19,360 nt of DNA from Prevotellaceae bacterium UBA3627 (GCA_002373375.1 DFLE01000014.1:1-19360), one strand, 5' to 3'. Positions 6,865 to 13,582 are shown, counted from the first letter of the stretch. The notes: generated from the letters alone by a model not told the origin. Program-made: numbers and translations.

Positions 6865-7662
6865 TTATTGTTTATTTTCAGTTTCTCCAGTTTCTCCAGT
6901 TTCTCCAGTTTCTCTAGTTTCTCTAGAACTTCTAGAACCTCCAGAACTTCTAGTCTCTCCAGCCCCTCCCCCTCTCAGCACCGCTATCTCGCGTTCAAGC
7001 GAGGCGATGCGGGCTTTCAGGGCGGCTATCTCCTGCTCTTGTCTGGCAATGATTTGCTTCTGCGTACCTCGCATGTCGAGGCGAGCTGCCGTCATGCGCT
7101 CACGCACACCGCCCTCTTCCACAAATTCGCGGTCGCGCTTTTCCATGAAGGTTGACATAGCCTTGTCAACCATGTGGCAGAGGCTGATGGCTGTGTTTGC
7201 CATCTCCTCGTCTGTCCATTGGAAGAAGAAGCGCTCATAGTCTGCCAGGTCGTTGTGTGTGCGGCAATATGCTAACAGTTTGTCATAGCGTTGGCGCAAC
7301 TGTTCTGCCTTCGACCAGTCGTTCAGTCCATGCTGTTTCAGGTAGTCGTGATAGTCTTCCAGCAATTCCTGGTTGCTGCCTTTTGCTATGCCCAGCAGTT
7401 TTATCTCCGTCTCAAACGAGGTCTGTCCGTCGGTGAGACCTTCGGCTATGTTCTGCTTTACGCTGCGGGCCGCCTGCACCATCTGGTCAACGGTGCGGTC
7501 GCCGTACTTAGGCAGGAAGCGCTCGCAGAACACCTTAGTCAACTGCACCAGCACATCGCTCTTGCGGTAGAAGTGCAGTTTGGTATATACCGTCGTTTTC
7601 CGCATGATGCTCGGTGTACCGTCATCATATCGCTTCAGGTTGATATTCTTTGGATTAGGCAT
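6865..7662 (-). CDS. Four-helix bundle protein 2 of the R-M operon, repeat-bearing C-terminus
   Basis: The 265-residue product belongs to the four-helix bundle group related to 23S rRNA intervening-sequence proteins, in the longer Bacteroidota form (four helix bundle suffix type). Conserved stretches are GDRTVDQMVQAARSVKQNIAEG (54-75), FETEIKLLGIAKGSNQELLEDYHDYL (83-108) and DEEMANTAISLCHMVDKAM (151-169). A coiled coil follows (about 200-230, EIAALKARIASLEREIAVLR). The tail (237-265) is a low-complexity run of tripeptides (RSS, RET, GET) encoded by 9-base tandem repeats. It has no catalytic motif. It starts 4 bases after hsdS and ends 5 bases before hsdR. It is a clear paralogue of the protein at 9098-10030. 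A scaffold or assembly role within the R-M complex is inference; the family function is unknown to me. Confidence 0.88.
   Translation of the reverse strand: MPNPKNINLKRYDDGTPSIMRKTTVYTKLHFYRKSDVLVQLTKVFCERFLPKYGDRTVDQMVQAARSVKQNIAEGLTDGQTSFETEIKLLGIAKGSNQELLEDYHDYLKQHGLNDWSKAEQLRQRYDKLLAYCRTHNDLADYERFFFQWTDEEMANTAISLCHMVDKAMSTFMEKRDREFVEEGGVRERMTAARLDMRGTQKQIIARQEQEIAALKARIASLEREIAVLRGGGAGETRSSGGSRSSRETRETGETGETGETENKQ
6882..6962. repeat. 9-base tandem repeats at the 3' end of four-helix gene 2
   Basis: Nine consecutive 9-base units: three TTTCTCCAG, two TTTCTCTAG, then AACTTCTAG, AACCTCCAG, AACTTCTAG and TCTCTCCAG (plus-strand reading). A further degenerate unit may lie at 6873-6881. The identical units nearest hsdR suggest recent slippage expansion. 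Because the period is a multiple of three, copy changes alter only the length of the protein tail. Confidence 0.8.
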
Positions 7663-7666
7663 AATA

Positions 7667-8824
7667 TTATACTTTTATCTCTCCCGACATCAGTTTCGGA
7701 AGAATGGTGTCACGGAGGGAGGAGAGGCGAGAGGATTCTTGAATTGCTATATTTTCCTGTTCCAAAAGTTCTCCAACTAAATCACAGAACTTATTGATTG
7801 TTTCTTTATCATATGCTATTTTTCTTAACAAAATAGCATTTGCATCTATTCGCTGATGACTATTTGTTGTTCCTTTTGCTCCATTTGCAATTTCTCTATA
7901 ATTCTGCCAACTATTCAGATAGCAATATATAAAAGCAGAATGTCTTCTTTCTTTTGCATAAAAAGGAATAAATTCTGTTGAACATATAGCATTAGCTTTC
8001 ACCTTATTAACAAACCATATTCTTTTATGGTCAGGATTAAGTTTAGATAACAAAGTTACAGAATCTTGTATCATGAACTTATTGCTTTTGATAGTGCCTC
8101 CATTATCACATGATGGCATTTTCTTATTGTCAAAGGCAGGAATACTATAATGAGAATATTCTACATCATTCTGTGGTTTGATAGATGGTTTTATTATTTC
8201 TGCAATCTCCCCCAACGTCCCTACTCTCCATCCTGCAGGAATCATTCCGAGTTCTGACTCTACGAATTTTCCTTCTTTGAATGGGGCGAAGTCTATGAAC
8301 CAATGCTTAAATAAAGCCTGAGCCTGAGCCTCTAAGTTCTCACAAATACGACGGTTAATCGCTATTTTGTCATCGAGAGAGGAAAGGATGGAAGAAATAC
8401 GGTGCTGTGTTACTATTGGCGGGAGCCTTAAAGTAATACTATTCAAATTGTCCTGATTCAACTTTGGTTGTGCAGCACCTGTGACATAAGCAGATATATT
8501 TGTTTTATTCAGCATTAGCATTAGCAAATACATATCTGCTTTGTCATTTGTCTTAACTATATGTGCATGATTATTGACCCAAAACTTACCACTAACCAAC
8601 TGTGCAATTGGAGCGTTTCTGGAATTAAGATTCTCGCCATCTTCAGCAATAAGCATATAATCACCGTCAAATATATAATCTTTGACATAATCAATTACGC
8701 CTTGAGCACCATAATATCGATAATTCCCTTTGAATGATGCCCTTTGTATTGCTGACAGCGGTTTCCTATGCTTATCATAATTGACAAGCAAATCTCCAAG
8801 TCTATATTCTTTCCACTCACTCAT
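7667..8824 (-). CDS. hsdS: Type I restriction enzyme, specificity subunit (HsdS)
   Basis: The 385-residue product recognises the bipartite DNA target for both methylation and restriction. It has the expected two-fold layout: first target-recognition domain (about 1-140, beginning EWKEYRLGDLL), a central conserved helix (about 142-178, ISSILSSLDDKIAINRRICENLEAQAQALFKHWF), second target-recognition domain (about 190-345, beginning GMIPAGWRVGTLGEIAE) and a C-terminal conserved helix ending LRDTILPKLMSGEIKV. Both conserved helices are present, so one molecule should be a full specificity subunit. The target-recognition parts are visibly richer in A+T than hsdM and hsdR, which fits exchange of recognition domains by recombination. 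No second or partial hsdS and no recombinase occur in the window. It starts 4 bases after the 90-codon gene. Confidence 0.95.
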   Translation of the reverse strand: MSEWKEYRLGDLLVNYDKHRKPLSAIQRASFKGNYRYYGAQGVIDYVKDYIFDGDYMLIAEDGENLNSRNAPIAQLVSGKFWVNNHAHIVKTNDKADMYLLMLMLNKTNISAYVTGAAQPKLNQDNLNSITLRLPPIVTQHRISSILSSLDDKIAINRRICENLEAQAQALFKHWFIDFAPFKEGKFVESELGMIPAGWRVGTLGEIAEIIKPSIKPQNDVEYSHYSIPAFDNKKMPSCDNGGTIKSNKFMIQDSVTLLSKLNPDHKRIWFVNKVKANAICSTEFIPFYAKERRHSAFIYCYLNSWQNYREIANGAKGTTNSHQRIDANAILLRKIAYDKETINKFCDLVGELLEQENIAIQESSRLSSLRDTILPKLMSGEIKV

Positions 8825-8828
8825 ACCA

Positions 8829-9101
8829 CTAACAATAAAGGTTTGTCAATTCAACAACGTGAGAAATTATTTCTTGGGGACTCCAAGAAACTGACCTGTC
8901 AGAAGGACTATACTTCAAATGAATAGAATCCGTTTCTGGCAAATCCTTTTTTGATATACCAAAATACCTTTTGCCATTTTCATCTTGTAAACTTACTACC
9001 AAGATGTCAAAATCTGTATTACGATGTTTTACACGACGGTTATTGTTTCCTTCGTGCATCACTAAATCTATTCTCTTTATTTTTATCGTTGTTTCTTTCA
9101 T
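8829..9101 (-). CDS. Unknown 90-residue protein within the R-M operon
   Basis: I do not recognise this protein. It is hydrophilic and lysine/arginine-rich at the start (MKETTIKIKRIDLVMHEG, then NNNRRVKHRNTDFD). A probable beta-rich centre follows (DILVVSLQDENGKRYFGI), and the end is helical (SPQEIISHVVELTNLYC). There is no signal peptide, membrane segment or known catalytic motif. Its ATG overlaps the stop codon of four-helix gene 1 by 4 bases (ATGA, 9101-9098) and its stop lies 4 bases before hsdS, so it is translated as part of the operon. The coding sequence is A+T-rich like hsdS, suggesting it travels with hsdS. Possible roles (specificity partner, control protein, restriction brake) are guesses from position. 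Confidence 0.75.
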   Translation of the reverse strand: MKETTIKIKRIDLVMHEGNNNRRVKHRNTDFDILVVSLQDENGKRYFGISKKDLPETDSIHLKYSPSDRSVSWSPQEIISHVVELTNLYC

Positions 9102-10030
9102 TTTTCTTTTCTTAGTCTTTCTATCTCTTCTTTTTGTTGCTGGTAAGTATTGAGGGCGCGTTGTTTTAAGTCCTCATACTTCGCTTTCCATTCTGCTGCC
9201 TCCGCCGTTGCCTGTGCCAGTTGCTGCTGCAAAACGGGGACGGTGCGCTCCAACTCTTCGAGGCGACTGTCTTGTTGCTGGCGATAACCTGTGCGCGCCT
9301 TGTGCATACGTTCCTTGATGCCCCCTTCTGTAACAAAACGTTTTTGCATGGTTGACAAGAGACTATGAAGCATCGACATGGCTTGATGAATCAATGTGAT
9401 ACACAGATTGGCTATTTCTTCATCGCTCATCTGCCCTATCTTTAGTGCATATTCGTCAGAGAATTCTTTACTTCTGGCATAGGCTCGCATCTTCTCGTAA
9501 CGAGGATGCTGGCCGTCCCACTGCGTTAGGTTGCGCACCCGAAGGTAGTCTTCATAGTCATCGAGCAACTCCTCAAGACTCGCCTTAGCCACATTTGTCA
9601 ACTTTATCTCTGTTTCGCTGGATGTTGCAGCTGCCTGATTGCCCTCTGCAATGTTTTGCTTGCCCGAGCGCGCAGCCTGCACCATCTGGTCAACAGTCCT
9701 GTCACCACGACTCAGGAAGTGCTGGGTGAAGTAATAGGTGATATCATAGATAATCTCAGTAACCTGATATACACGCAGATGGCGATAATGCCCATGCTGC
9801 GGAAGGAAAGTGACAGGGGCCTTCGGAGTGCTCGGAGTAGTCGGAGTATTCTGATTACTCTGAGTGCTCTGATTACTCTGATTACTCTGACTATTCTGAT
9901 TACTCTGACTACTCTGATTATTCTGACCACTCGGATTATTCTGACCACTCGGAGTATTCTGATTACTCCGACTATTCTGATTACTCTGATTACTCCGATT
10001 ATTCTGATTATTCTGACTATTCTGATTCAT
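9098..10030 (-). CDS. Four-helix bundle protein 1 of the R-M operon, repeat-bearing N-terminus
   Basis: The 310-residue product is a paralogue of the protein at 6865-7662. Residues 1-69 are 23 tripeptide units of the form (N/S)-x-(Q/P/R), for example NNQ, SNQ, NTP, SGQ. The four-helix domain covers about 75-245, with GDRTVDQMVQAARSGKQNIAEG, SETEIKLTNVAKASLEELLDDYEDYL and DEEIANLCITLIHQAM matching its partner. A long coiled coil (about 250-310, RLEELERTVPVLQQQLAQATAE) ends the protein. Its ATG lies one base after the hsdM stop (TGATATG), so translation is probably coupled. The mature domain could also be produced from an internal start, but no ATG occurs between the first codon and the domain. 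Function is unknown; the coiled coil and disordered head suggest a tether between partners. Confidence 0.85.
   Translation of the reverse strand: MNQNSQNNQNNRSNQSNQNSRSNQNTPSGQNNPSGQNNQSSQSNQNSQSNQSNQSTQSNQNTPTTPSTPKAPVTFLPQHGHYRHLRVYQVTEIIYDITYYFTQHFLSRGDRTVDQMVQAARSGKQNIAEGNQAAATSSETEIKLTNVAKASLEELLDDYEDYLRVRNLTQWDGQHPRYEKMRAYARSKEFSDEYALKIGQMSDEEIANLCITLIHQAMSMLHSLLSTMQKRFVTEGGIKERMHKARTGYRQQQDSRLEELERTVPVLQQQLAQATAEAAEWKAKYEDLKQRALNTYQQQKEEIERLRKEK
9824..10030. repeat. 9-base tandem repeats at the 5' end of four-helix gene 1
   Basis: About 23 units of 9 bases, mostly variants of ATTCTGATT, ACTCTGATT and ACTCGGAGT (plus-strand reading), make up the first 69 codons. All changes between units keep the reading frame. 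The tract directly abuts the hsdM stop codon. Confidence 0.8.
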
Positions 10031-10031
10031 A

Positions 10032-11609
10032 TCACTTAATATTATATCCTATCCCTGCCAGTTTCTCCCTGATGCCAGCCTCTAACTTGTGGCTCTCGGC
10101 AAAGAGGTCGCTGAGCTCAGAGGTGAGCCTCTGCATCTTCTCTTCAAATGGCTCGCCGTCATCTTCCTCGTCGGCTATGCCTACATAGCGGCCTGGGGTG
10201 AGCACCCAGTCCTGCTGGGCTATCTCGTCGAGGGTGGCTACCTTGCAGAAGCCCTTTACATCCTCAAGGGTGCCAGCCTCATAGTCGCGGAACGCCTTGG
10301 CTATGCGCTGCACGTCACACTCCTCGGCAGGGAGCTTAGCCCACGGCTTGTCTTCCTTCTTCACGGTGTCATAGCGCACAAGGTCGTCGGAGAGCTCGCG
10401 GTGGGTACGGTCAACCATCATGCCCATCTCACGGGCATCAATGAAGAGCACCTTGCCGGGGTTCTTCTTCCTGCGGTTGAAGAACCATACGCATACTGGT
10501 ATCGACACGTTATAGAACAGTTGGTTCGGCATGGCGATGATACCCTCCACGAGGTCTGCCTCAATGAGGCGGCGACGTATGTCGCCCTCACCGCCCGAGG
10601 TGGTGGTTAAGGAACCGTTGGCAAGCACCAGACCTATGCGGCCCGTCGGCGAGAGGTGGTGCACCATGTGCTGAATCCATGCGTAGTTGGCATTACCCTC
10701 CGGCGGCACACCGTACTTCCAGCGCACGTCGTCGGCAAGGCGTCCGGCTCCCCAGTCCTTCATGTTGAACGGTGGGTTAGCCATGATGAAGTCAAACTTC
10801 TTCGTGGCATGCTTGTCATCGCCGAAGGAGTCGCCCCAGCTGTCGCCGAGGTCAGCGTCAAGTCCGCGGATGGCAAGGTTCATGTGCGCCATCTTCCAGG
10901 TGTTGGCATTAAACTCCTGACCGTATATCGTCACATTGCGCAGGTTGCCCTGATGCTGCTGAATGAACTTGGCACTCTGCACGAACATACCGCCCGAACC
11001 GCAGGCAGGGTCATACACCCTGCCCTCAAAAGGCTGCAGCACCTCAACGATGGTGCGCACTATGCACGAAGGAGTATAGAACTCGCCCCCCGACTGCTGC
11101 GTCTCAGCGGCAAAGTTCTGCAGGCAGTATTCATACACACGACCGAAGAGGTCTATGCCCTCGCCCTGTGCGTGCATATCCATATTGTCGAATATCTCAA
11201 CCACCTCACCCAGACGAATCTTGTCAATCTCCGGACGAGAATAGTTGTTTGGCATCACCTTCTTGAGGCGAGGATTCTCCTTGCCGATAACCTCCAGTGC
11301 ATGGTCTATCACCATACCAATCTCTGGGTCATGGGCATGGCTCGCTATATTCTGCCAACGCGCATCCTGCGGCACCCAGAACACATGTTCGGCAGTATAT
11401 TCGTCGCGGTCCTCCTCAAAGCCCTCGCCCTCGGCAACGAGTTCGTTATATCGTTTCTCAAAACAATCGCTGATATACTTCAGGAACACGAGTCCTAGCA
11501 CCACATTCTGATACTCAGAAGCGGTGAGGTTGCCACGCAGTTTGTTAGCACTGTCCCATATACGGTCTTCGATAGACTTTTCCTTAACTATTTTCGCCTT
11601 TTTTGCCAT
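10032..11609 (-). CDS. hsdM: Type I restriction enzyme, methyltransferase subunit (HsdM)
   Basis: The 525-residue product is the N6-adenine methyltransferase subunit of the R-M complex and transfers methyl groups from S-adenosylmethionine. The N-terminal helical domain (SIEDRIWDSANKLRGNLTAS) contacts HsdS. Motif I YDPACGSGGMF is at about 199-209, and the catalytic NPPF (motif IV) at 278-281. The frame is open back to 11690, but the predicted transcription start lies near 11640. The ATG at 11609 (MAKKAKIVKEKSIEDRIWD) fits both the transcript and the family's usual start, so it is chosen. It is the first gene of a six-gene operon on the minus strand (hsdM, four-helix 1, 90-residue protein, hsdS, four-helix 2, hsdR). 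All motifs are intact. Confidence 0.96.
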   Translation of the reverse strand: MAKKAKIVKEKSIEDRIWDSANKLRGNLTASEYQNVVLGLVFLKYISDCFEKRYNELVAEGEGFEEDRDEYTAEHVFWVPQDARWQNIASHAHDPEIGMVIDHALEVIGKENPRLKKVMPNNYSRPEIDKIRLGEVVEIFDNMDMHAQGEGIDLFGRVYEYCLQNFAAETQQSGGEFYTPSCIVRTIVEVLQPFEGRVYDPACGSGGMFVQSAKFIQQHQGNLRNVTIYGQEFNANTWKMAHMNLAIRGLDADLGDSWGDSFGDDKHATKKFDFIMANPPFNMKDWGAGRLADDVRWKYGVPPEGNANYAWIQHMVHHLSPTGRIGLVLANGSLTTTSGGEGDIRRRLIEADLVEGIIAMPNQLFYNVSIPVCVWFFNRRKKNPGKVLFIDAREMGMMVDRTHRELSDDLVRYDTVKKEDKPWAKLPAEECDVQRIAKAFRDYEAGTLEDVKGFCKVATLDEIAQQDWVLTPGRYVGIADEEDDGEPFEEKMQRLTSELSDLFAESHKLEAGIREKLAGIGYNIK

Positions 11610-11645
11610 AGTATGTTGATTCTCTGCTTTTCTATTATTATATTG

Positions 11646-11653
11646 CAAAGATA
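11646..11653 (-). promoter_or_regulatory. -7 box of the hsd operon promoter
   Basis: TATCTTTG (11653-11646, minus strand) matches TAnnTTTG. No good TTTG lies at the expected distance upstream (the best is TTAC about 19 bases away), so the -33 element is weak. The leader to the hsdM ATG would be about 30 bases. Confidence 0.5.
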
Positions 11654-11693
11654 ATAAATCTCCACGAAATAGGTAATTTTTATCTAACAAAAG

Positions 11694-11724
11694 TTTCGTT
11701 TTGTTAATTTATTTATTATCTTTG
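11694..11724 (+). promoter_or_regulatory. Predicted promoter of the permease gene
   Basis: TATCTTTG (11717-11724) matches the Bacteroidota -7 consensus. TTTC (11694-11697), one base away from TTTG, lies 19 bases upstream. A perfect TTTG at 11700-11703 is too close (13 bases). The leader to the ATG at 11776 would be about 45 bases. Confidence 0.5.
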
Positions 11725-11775
11725 CATAAATCTTAATTAATCTTATTATAATAAAACCACGACAAACAAAATACT

Positions 11776-13299
11776 ATGTTAGAGGCATCATTTATCTTAT
11801 GGGGATTTAACATCCACGCATGGATTACCATTATCACGGTACTCTCGATGTTCACAATCCTGCTATTCACGAAACTACGCACTGACTTGGTGTTTTTCAG
11901 TGCCGTTGCCGTACTGTTCCTTACCGGTGTTCTTGACGCAAAGGATGCCTTCTCTGGCTTCAGCTCCACCTCGGTGGTGGTCATCGGCGTGCTGTTCGTG
12001 GTGGTGGCAGGCCTGACGCACACGGGTGTGCTGCAGTGGATAGTAAAGAATCTGCTGGGGCAGCCTAAGAGTTACTCGAAGGCTGTGGTCAGACTGATGC
12101 TTCCCGTGGCGGCACTCAGTTCTTTTCTCAGCAACACCACGGTAGTGACGCTCTTCGTAGGCATTGTCAAGATGTGGTCGAAGAAGCTGGGCATATCGCC
12201 ATCAAAACTGCTGATACCACTGAGCTACGCCTCAGGCATGGGCGGCGTATGTACGCTGATAGGCACACCGCCTAACCTGATTATCTCAGGCCTGTATGCC
12301 GACAAGACAGGACAAGCCATGAACGTACTGGCGACAACCATCCCCGGACTGTTCTGTCTCTTTATAGGTGTATTGTCAGTCATCGCCATGCGCCGACTGC
12401 TGCCAGACAGGGAAGCACCGGAGTCTGACTCTGACGACACAATAGAATATACCGTAGAACTGTTAGTCCCATCAGACAACAAGTACATCGGCGAGACACT
12501 GGGCTATGCCGGACTGCTGAACGTAAAGGGAGGGCGGCTCATCAAGGTGCGCCACTTTGACAATGTGCCCGTGCCGCTTGACGAGAACGAATTCCTGATG
12601 GGCGGTGACCGTCTGGTGTTTGCCGGACACATCAAGGACATAATGGAACTGACGAAGACACACGGGCTGATAGTAGGTGAAGAGGTGGTAAACGTAGGTG
12701 TGAAGACGCTCTACTCCTCTATCATCATGATTGCCATGATTGCGCTGTCAGCTTTCGGCGTACTGCCACTGCTGGAGAGCGCCTTACTCGCCGCTTTTGC
12801 CATGCTGGTGATGCGTTGCTGCACTCCAGACCAGGCCATGAAAGCAATAAACTGGGACATCCTGTTTGTCTTTGCCGGCAGTGTGGTACTGGGCTTAGCC
12901 ATACAAAAGACCGGCATAGCGGAACGACTGGCGTTCGGCATCCTTGACGTATGCGGCACAAACCCAATCATTGTGATGACAGCTATATGCCTTGTCGGTA
13001 CCTTCATAACAGAGTTTATATCCAACACAGCAGCAGGTGCGATGTTCTTCCCTATCATGTATGAGGCGGCAGAGAAAATGGGATATGAGCCTTATCCTTT
13101 CCTAATAGCCCTGATGATAAGTGTCAGCAGCAGCTTTGCCACACCGATAGGCTCACCCACACACATGCTGGTATATGGACCTGGCGGTTACCGTTTCAGC
13201 GATTTCATGCGTATAGGCCTGCTGATGAACCTCATCATCCTGGCCGCCAACATACTCATAGTGAACATAGTATATCCGCTGACTCCGCTCAACCCTTGA
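11776..13299 (+). CDS. SLC13/DASS-family permease with an internal RCK_C (TrkA-C) domain
   Basis: The 507-residue inner-membrane protein has two hydrophobic halves around a soluble segment. Both halves carry the family's Ser-Asn-Thr signature in a helix hairpin (SNT at 119-121 and 416-418), which in DASS transporters forms substrate and sodium sites. GTPPN (163-167) and TPIGSPTHMLVYGPGGY (456-472) are further hallmarks. Residues about 222-298 form a single RCK_C-like regulatory domain (DNKYIGETL, then NEFLMGGDRLVFAGHIKDI); many relatives have two such domains and are longer. The substrate could be a dicarboxylate, sulfate or another anion and cannot be read from the sequence. The gene stands alone, divergent from hsdM and followed by a strong hairpin. 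Nothing links it functionally to its neighbours. Confidence 0.88.
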   Translation: MLEASFILWGFNIHAWITIITVLSMFTILLFTKLRTDLVFFSAVAVLFLTGVLDAKDAFSGFSSTSVVVIGVLFVVVAGLTHTGVLQWIVKNLLGQPKSYSKAVVRLMLPVAALSSFLSNTTVVTLFVGIVKMWSKKLGISPSKLLIPLSYASGMGGVCTLIGTPPNLIISGLYADKTGQAMNVLATTIPGLFCLFIGVLSVIAMRRLLPDREAPESDSDDTIEYTVELLVPSDNKYIGETLGYAGLLNVKGGRLIKVRHFDNVPVPLDENEFLMGGDRLVFAGHIKDIMELTKTHGLIVGEEVVNVGVKTLYSSIIMIAMIALSAFGVLPLLESALLAAFAMLVMRCCTPDQAMKAINWDILFVFAGSVVLGLAIQKTGIAERLAFGILDVCGTNPIIVMTAICLVGTFITEFISNTAAGAMFFPIMYEAAEKMGYEPYPFLIALMISVSSSFATPIGSPTHMLVYGPGGYRFSDFMRIGLLMNLIILAANILIVNIVYPLTPLNP

Positions 13300-13339
13300 C
13301 ATGACAACATGGCCGGCAACAAAATACAACATAAAGAGA

Positions 13340-13389
13340 AACCACGCAACGGGAATGTCACGACAGACTGACATTCCCGTTGCGTGGTT
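13340..13389 (+). terminator. Perfect 21-bp hairpin after the permease gene
   Basis: Arms 13340-13360 and 13369-13389 are exactly complementary over 21 bases (core GCAACGGGAATGTCA), with an 8-base loop. It begins 40 bases after the permease stop codon and about 100 bases upstream of the nuo promoter, so it most likely ends the permease transcript. There is no U-tract after it on the plus strand, so termination may need another factor, or the hairpin may serve as a 3'-end stabiliser. Confidence 0.55.
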
Positions 13390-13493
13390 ATAACGGCACC
13401 GTAAAGAAAACAACCTATACAGAAAAATATTTGCAAAACAGACTTTGCAATAAGACAGAAATAAACAGCAGTACTAAAATTTGGCTACTAAGA

Positions 13494-13525
13494 TTTGGCT
13501 ATTTTAAGATTTTTTTGTAATTTTG
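13494..13525 (+). promoter_or_regulatory. Promoter of the nuo operon
   Basis: TTTG (13494-13497) and TAATTTTG (13518-13525) match the -33 and -7 consensus with a 20-base spacer. The -33 region is duplicated: ATTTGGCTA occurs at 13479-13487 and 13493-13501. The expected start near 13531 gives a leader of about 50 bases to nuoA. Confidence 0.7.
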
Positions 13526-13526
13526 C

Positions 13527-13543
13527 GGTCTCTAATTGAGACC
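13527..13543. promoter_or_regulatory. Palindrome at the nuo transcription start
   Basis: GGTCTC (13527-13532) and GAGACC (13538-13543) flank TAATT. It covers the expected transcription start, two bases after the -7 box. It could be an operator or a small hairpin at the 5' end of the mRNA. Confidence 0.4.
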
Positions 13544-13582
13544 AGAGAAAAGTTTTAATTAATATAAATACACAGTTTTTTT

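Larger units (their letters stand above)
11644..11726. repeat. 16-bp perfect inverted repeat spanning the divergent promoters
   Basis: TGCAAAGATAATAAAT (11644-11659) and its exact reverse complement ATTTATTATCTTTGCA (11711-11726) flank a 51-base spacer. Each arm contains TATCTTTG, the -7 box for one of the two divergent genes. Inside the spacer, ACGAAA (11664-11669) and TTTCGT (11694-11699) form a further short inverted pair. Confidence 0.7.

Noticed and set aside
6398..7240. Plus-strand open frame spanning the hsdR/four-helix 2 junction
   Set aside because: It is antisense to two well-supported genes and contains the translated 9-base repeat (SPVSPVSPV), not a real protein signal.
7667..8824. 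Phase-variable (inverting) hsdS locus
   Set aside because: Only one complete hsdS is present, without partial hsdS copies, inverted repeats inside the gene or a recombinase in the window.
9712..9948. Open frame giving a protein of alternating Ile/Arg/Val repeats
   Set aside because: It is the other minus-strand frame of the 9-base repeat in four-helix gene 1; its period explains the repeat protein and it has no independent start signal.
6865..10030. Diversity-generating retroelement (four-helix proteins as Avd)
   Set aside because: No reverse transcriptase, template or variable repeat pair is visible; the context is an R-M operon.
10656..11498. Plus-strand open frame of 280 codons
   Set aside because: It is opposite to hsdM, whose catalytic motifs are intact in the other strand; the product shows no recognisable domain.
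11610..11690. N-terminal extension of HsdM from an ATG at 11690
   Set aside because: The predicted -7 box (11653-11646) lies downstream of that ATG, and the added residues do not resemble the family start.
13431..13450. Inverted repeat TTGCAAA/TTTGCAA as an operator or terminator
   Set aside because: Arms of only 7 bases in A+T-rich sequence, away from the predicted nuo promoter and without a T run; no support beyond the match.
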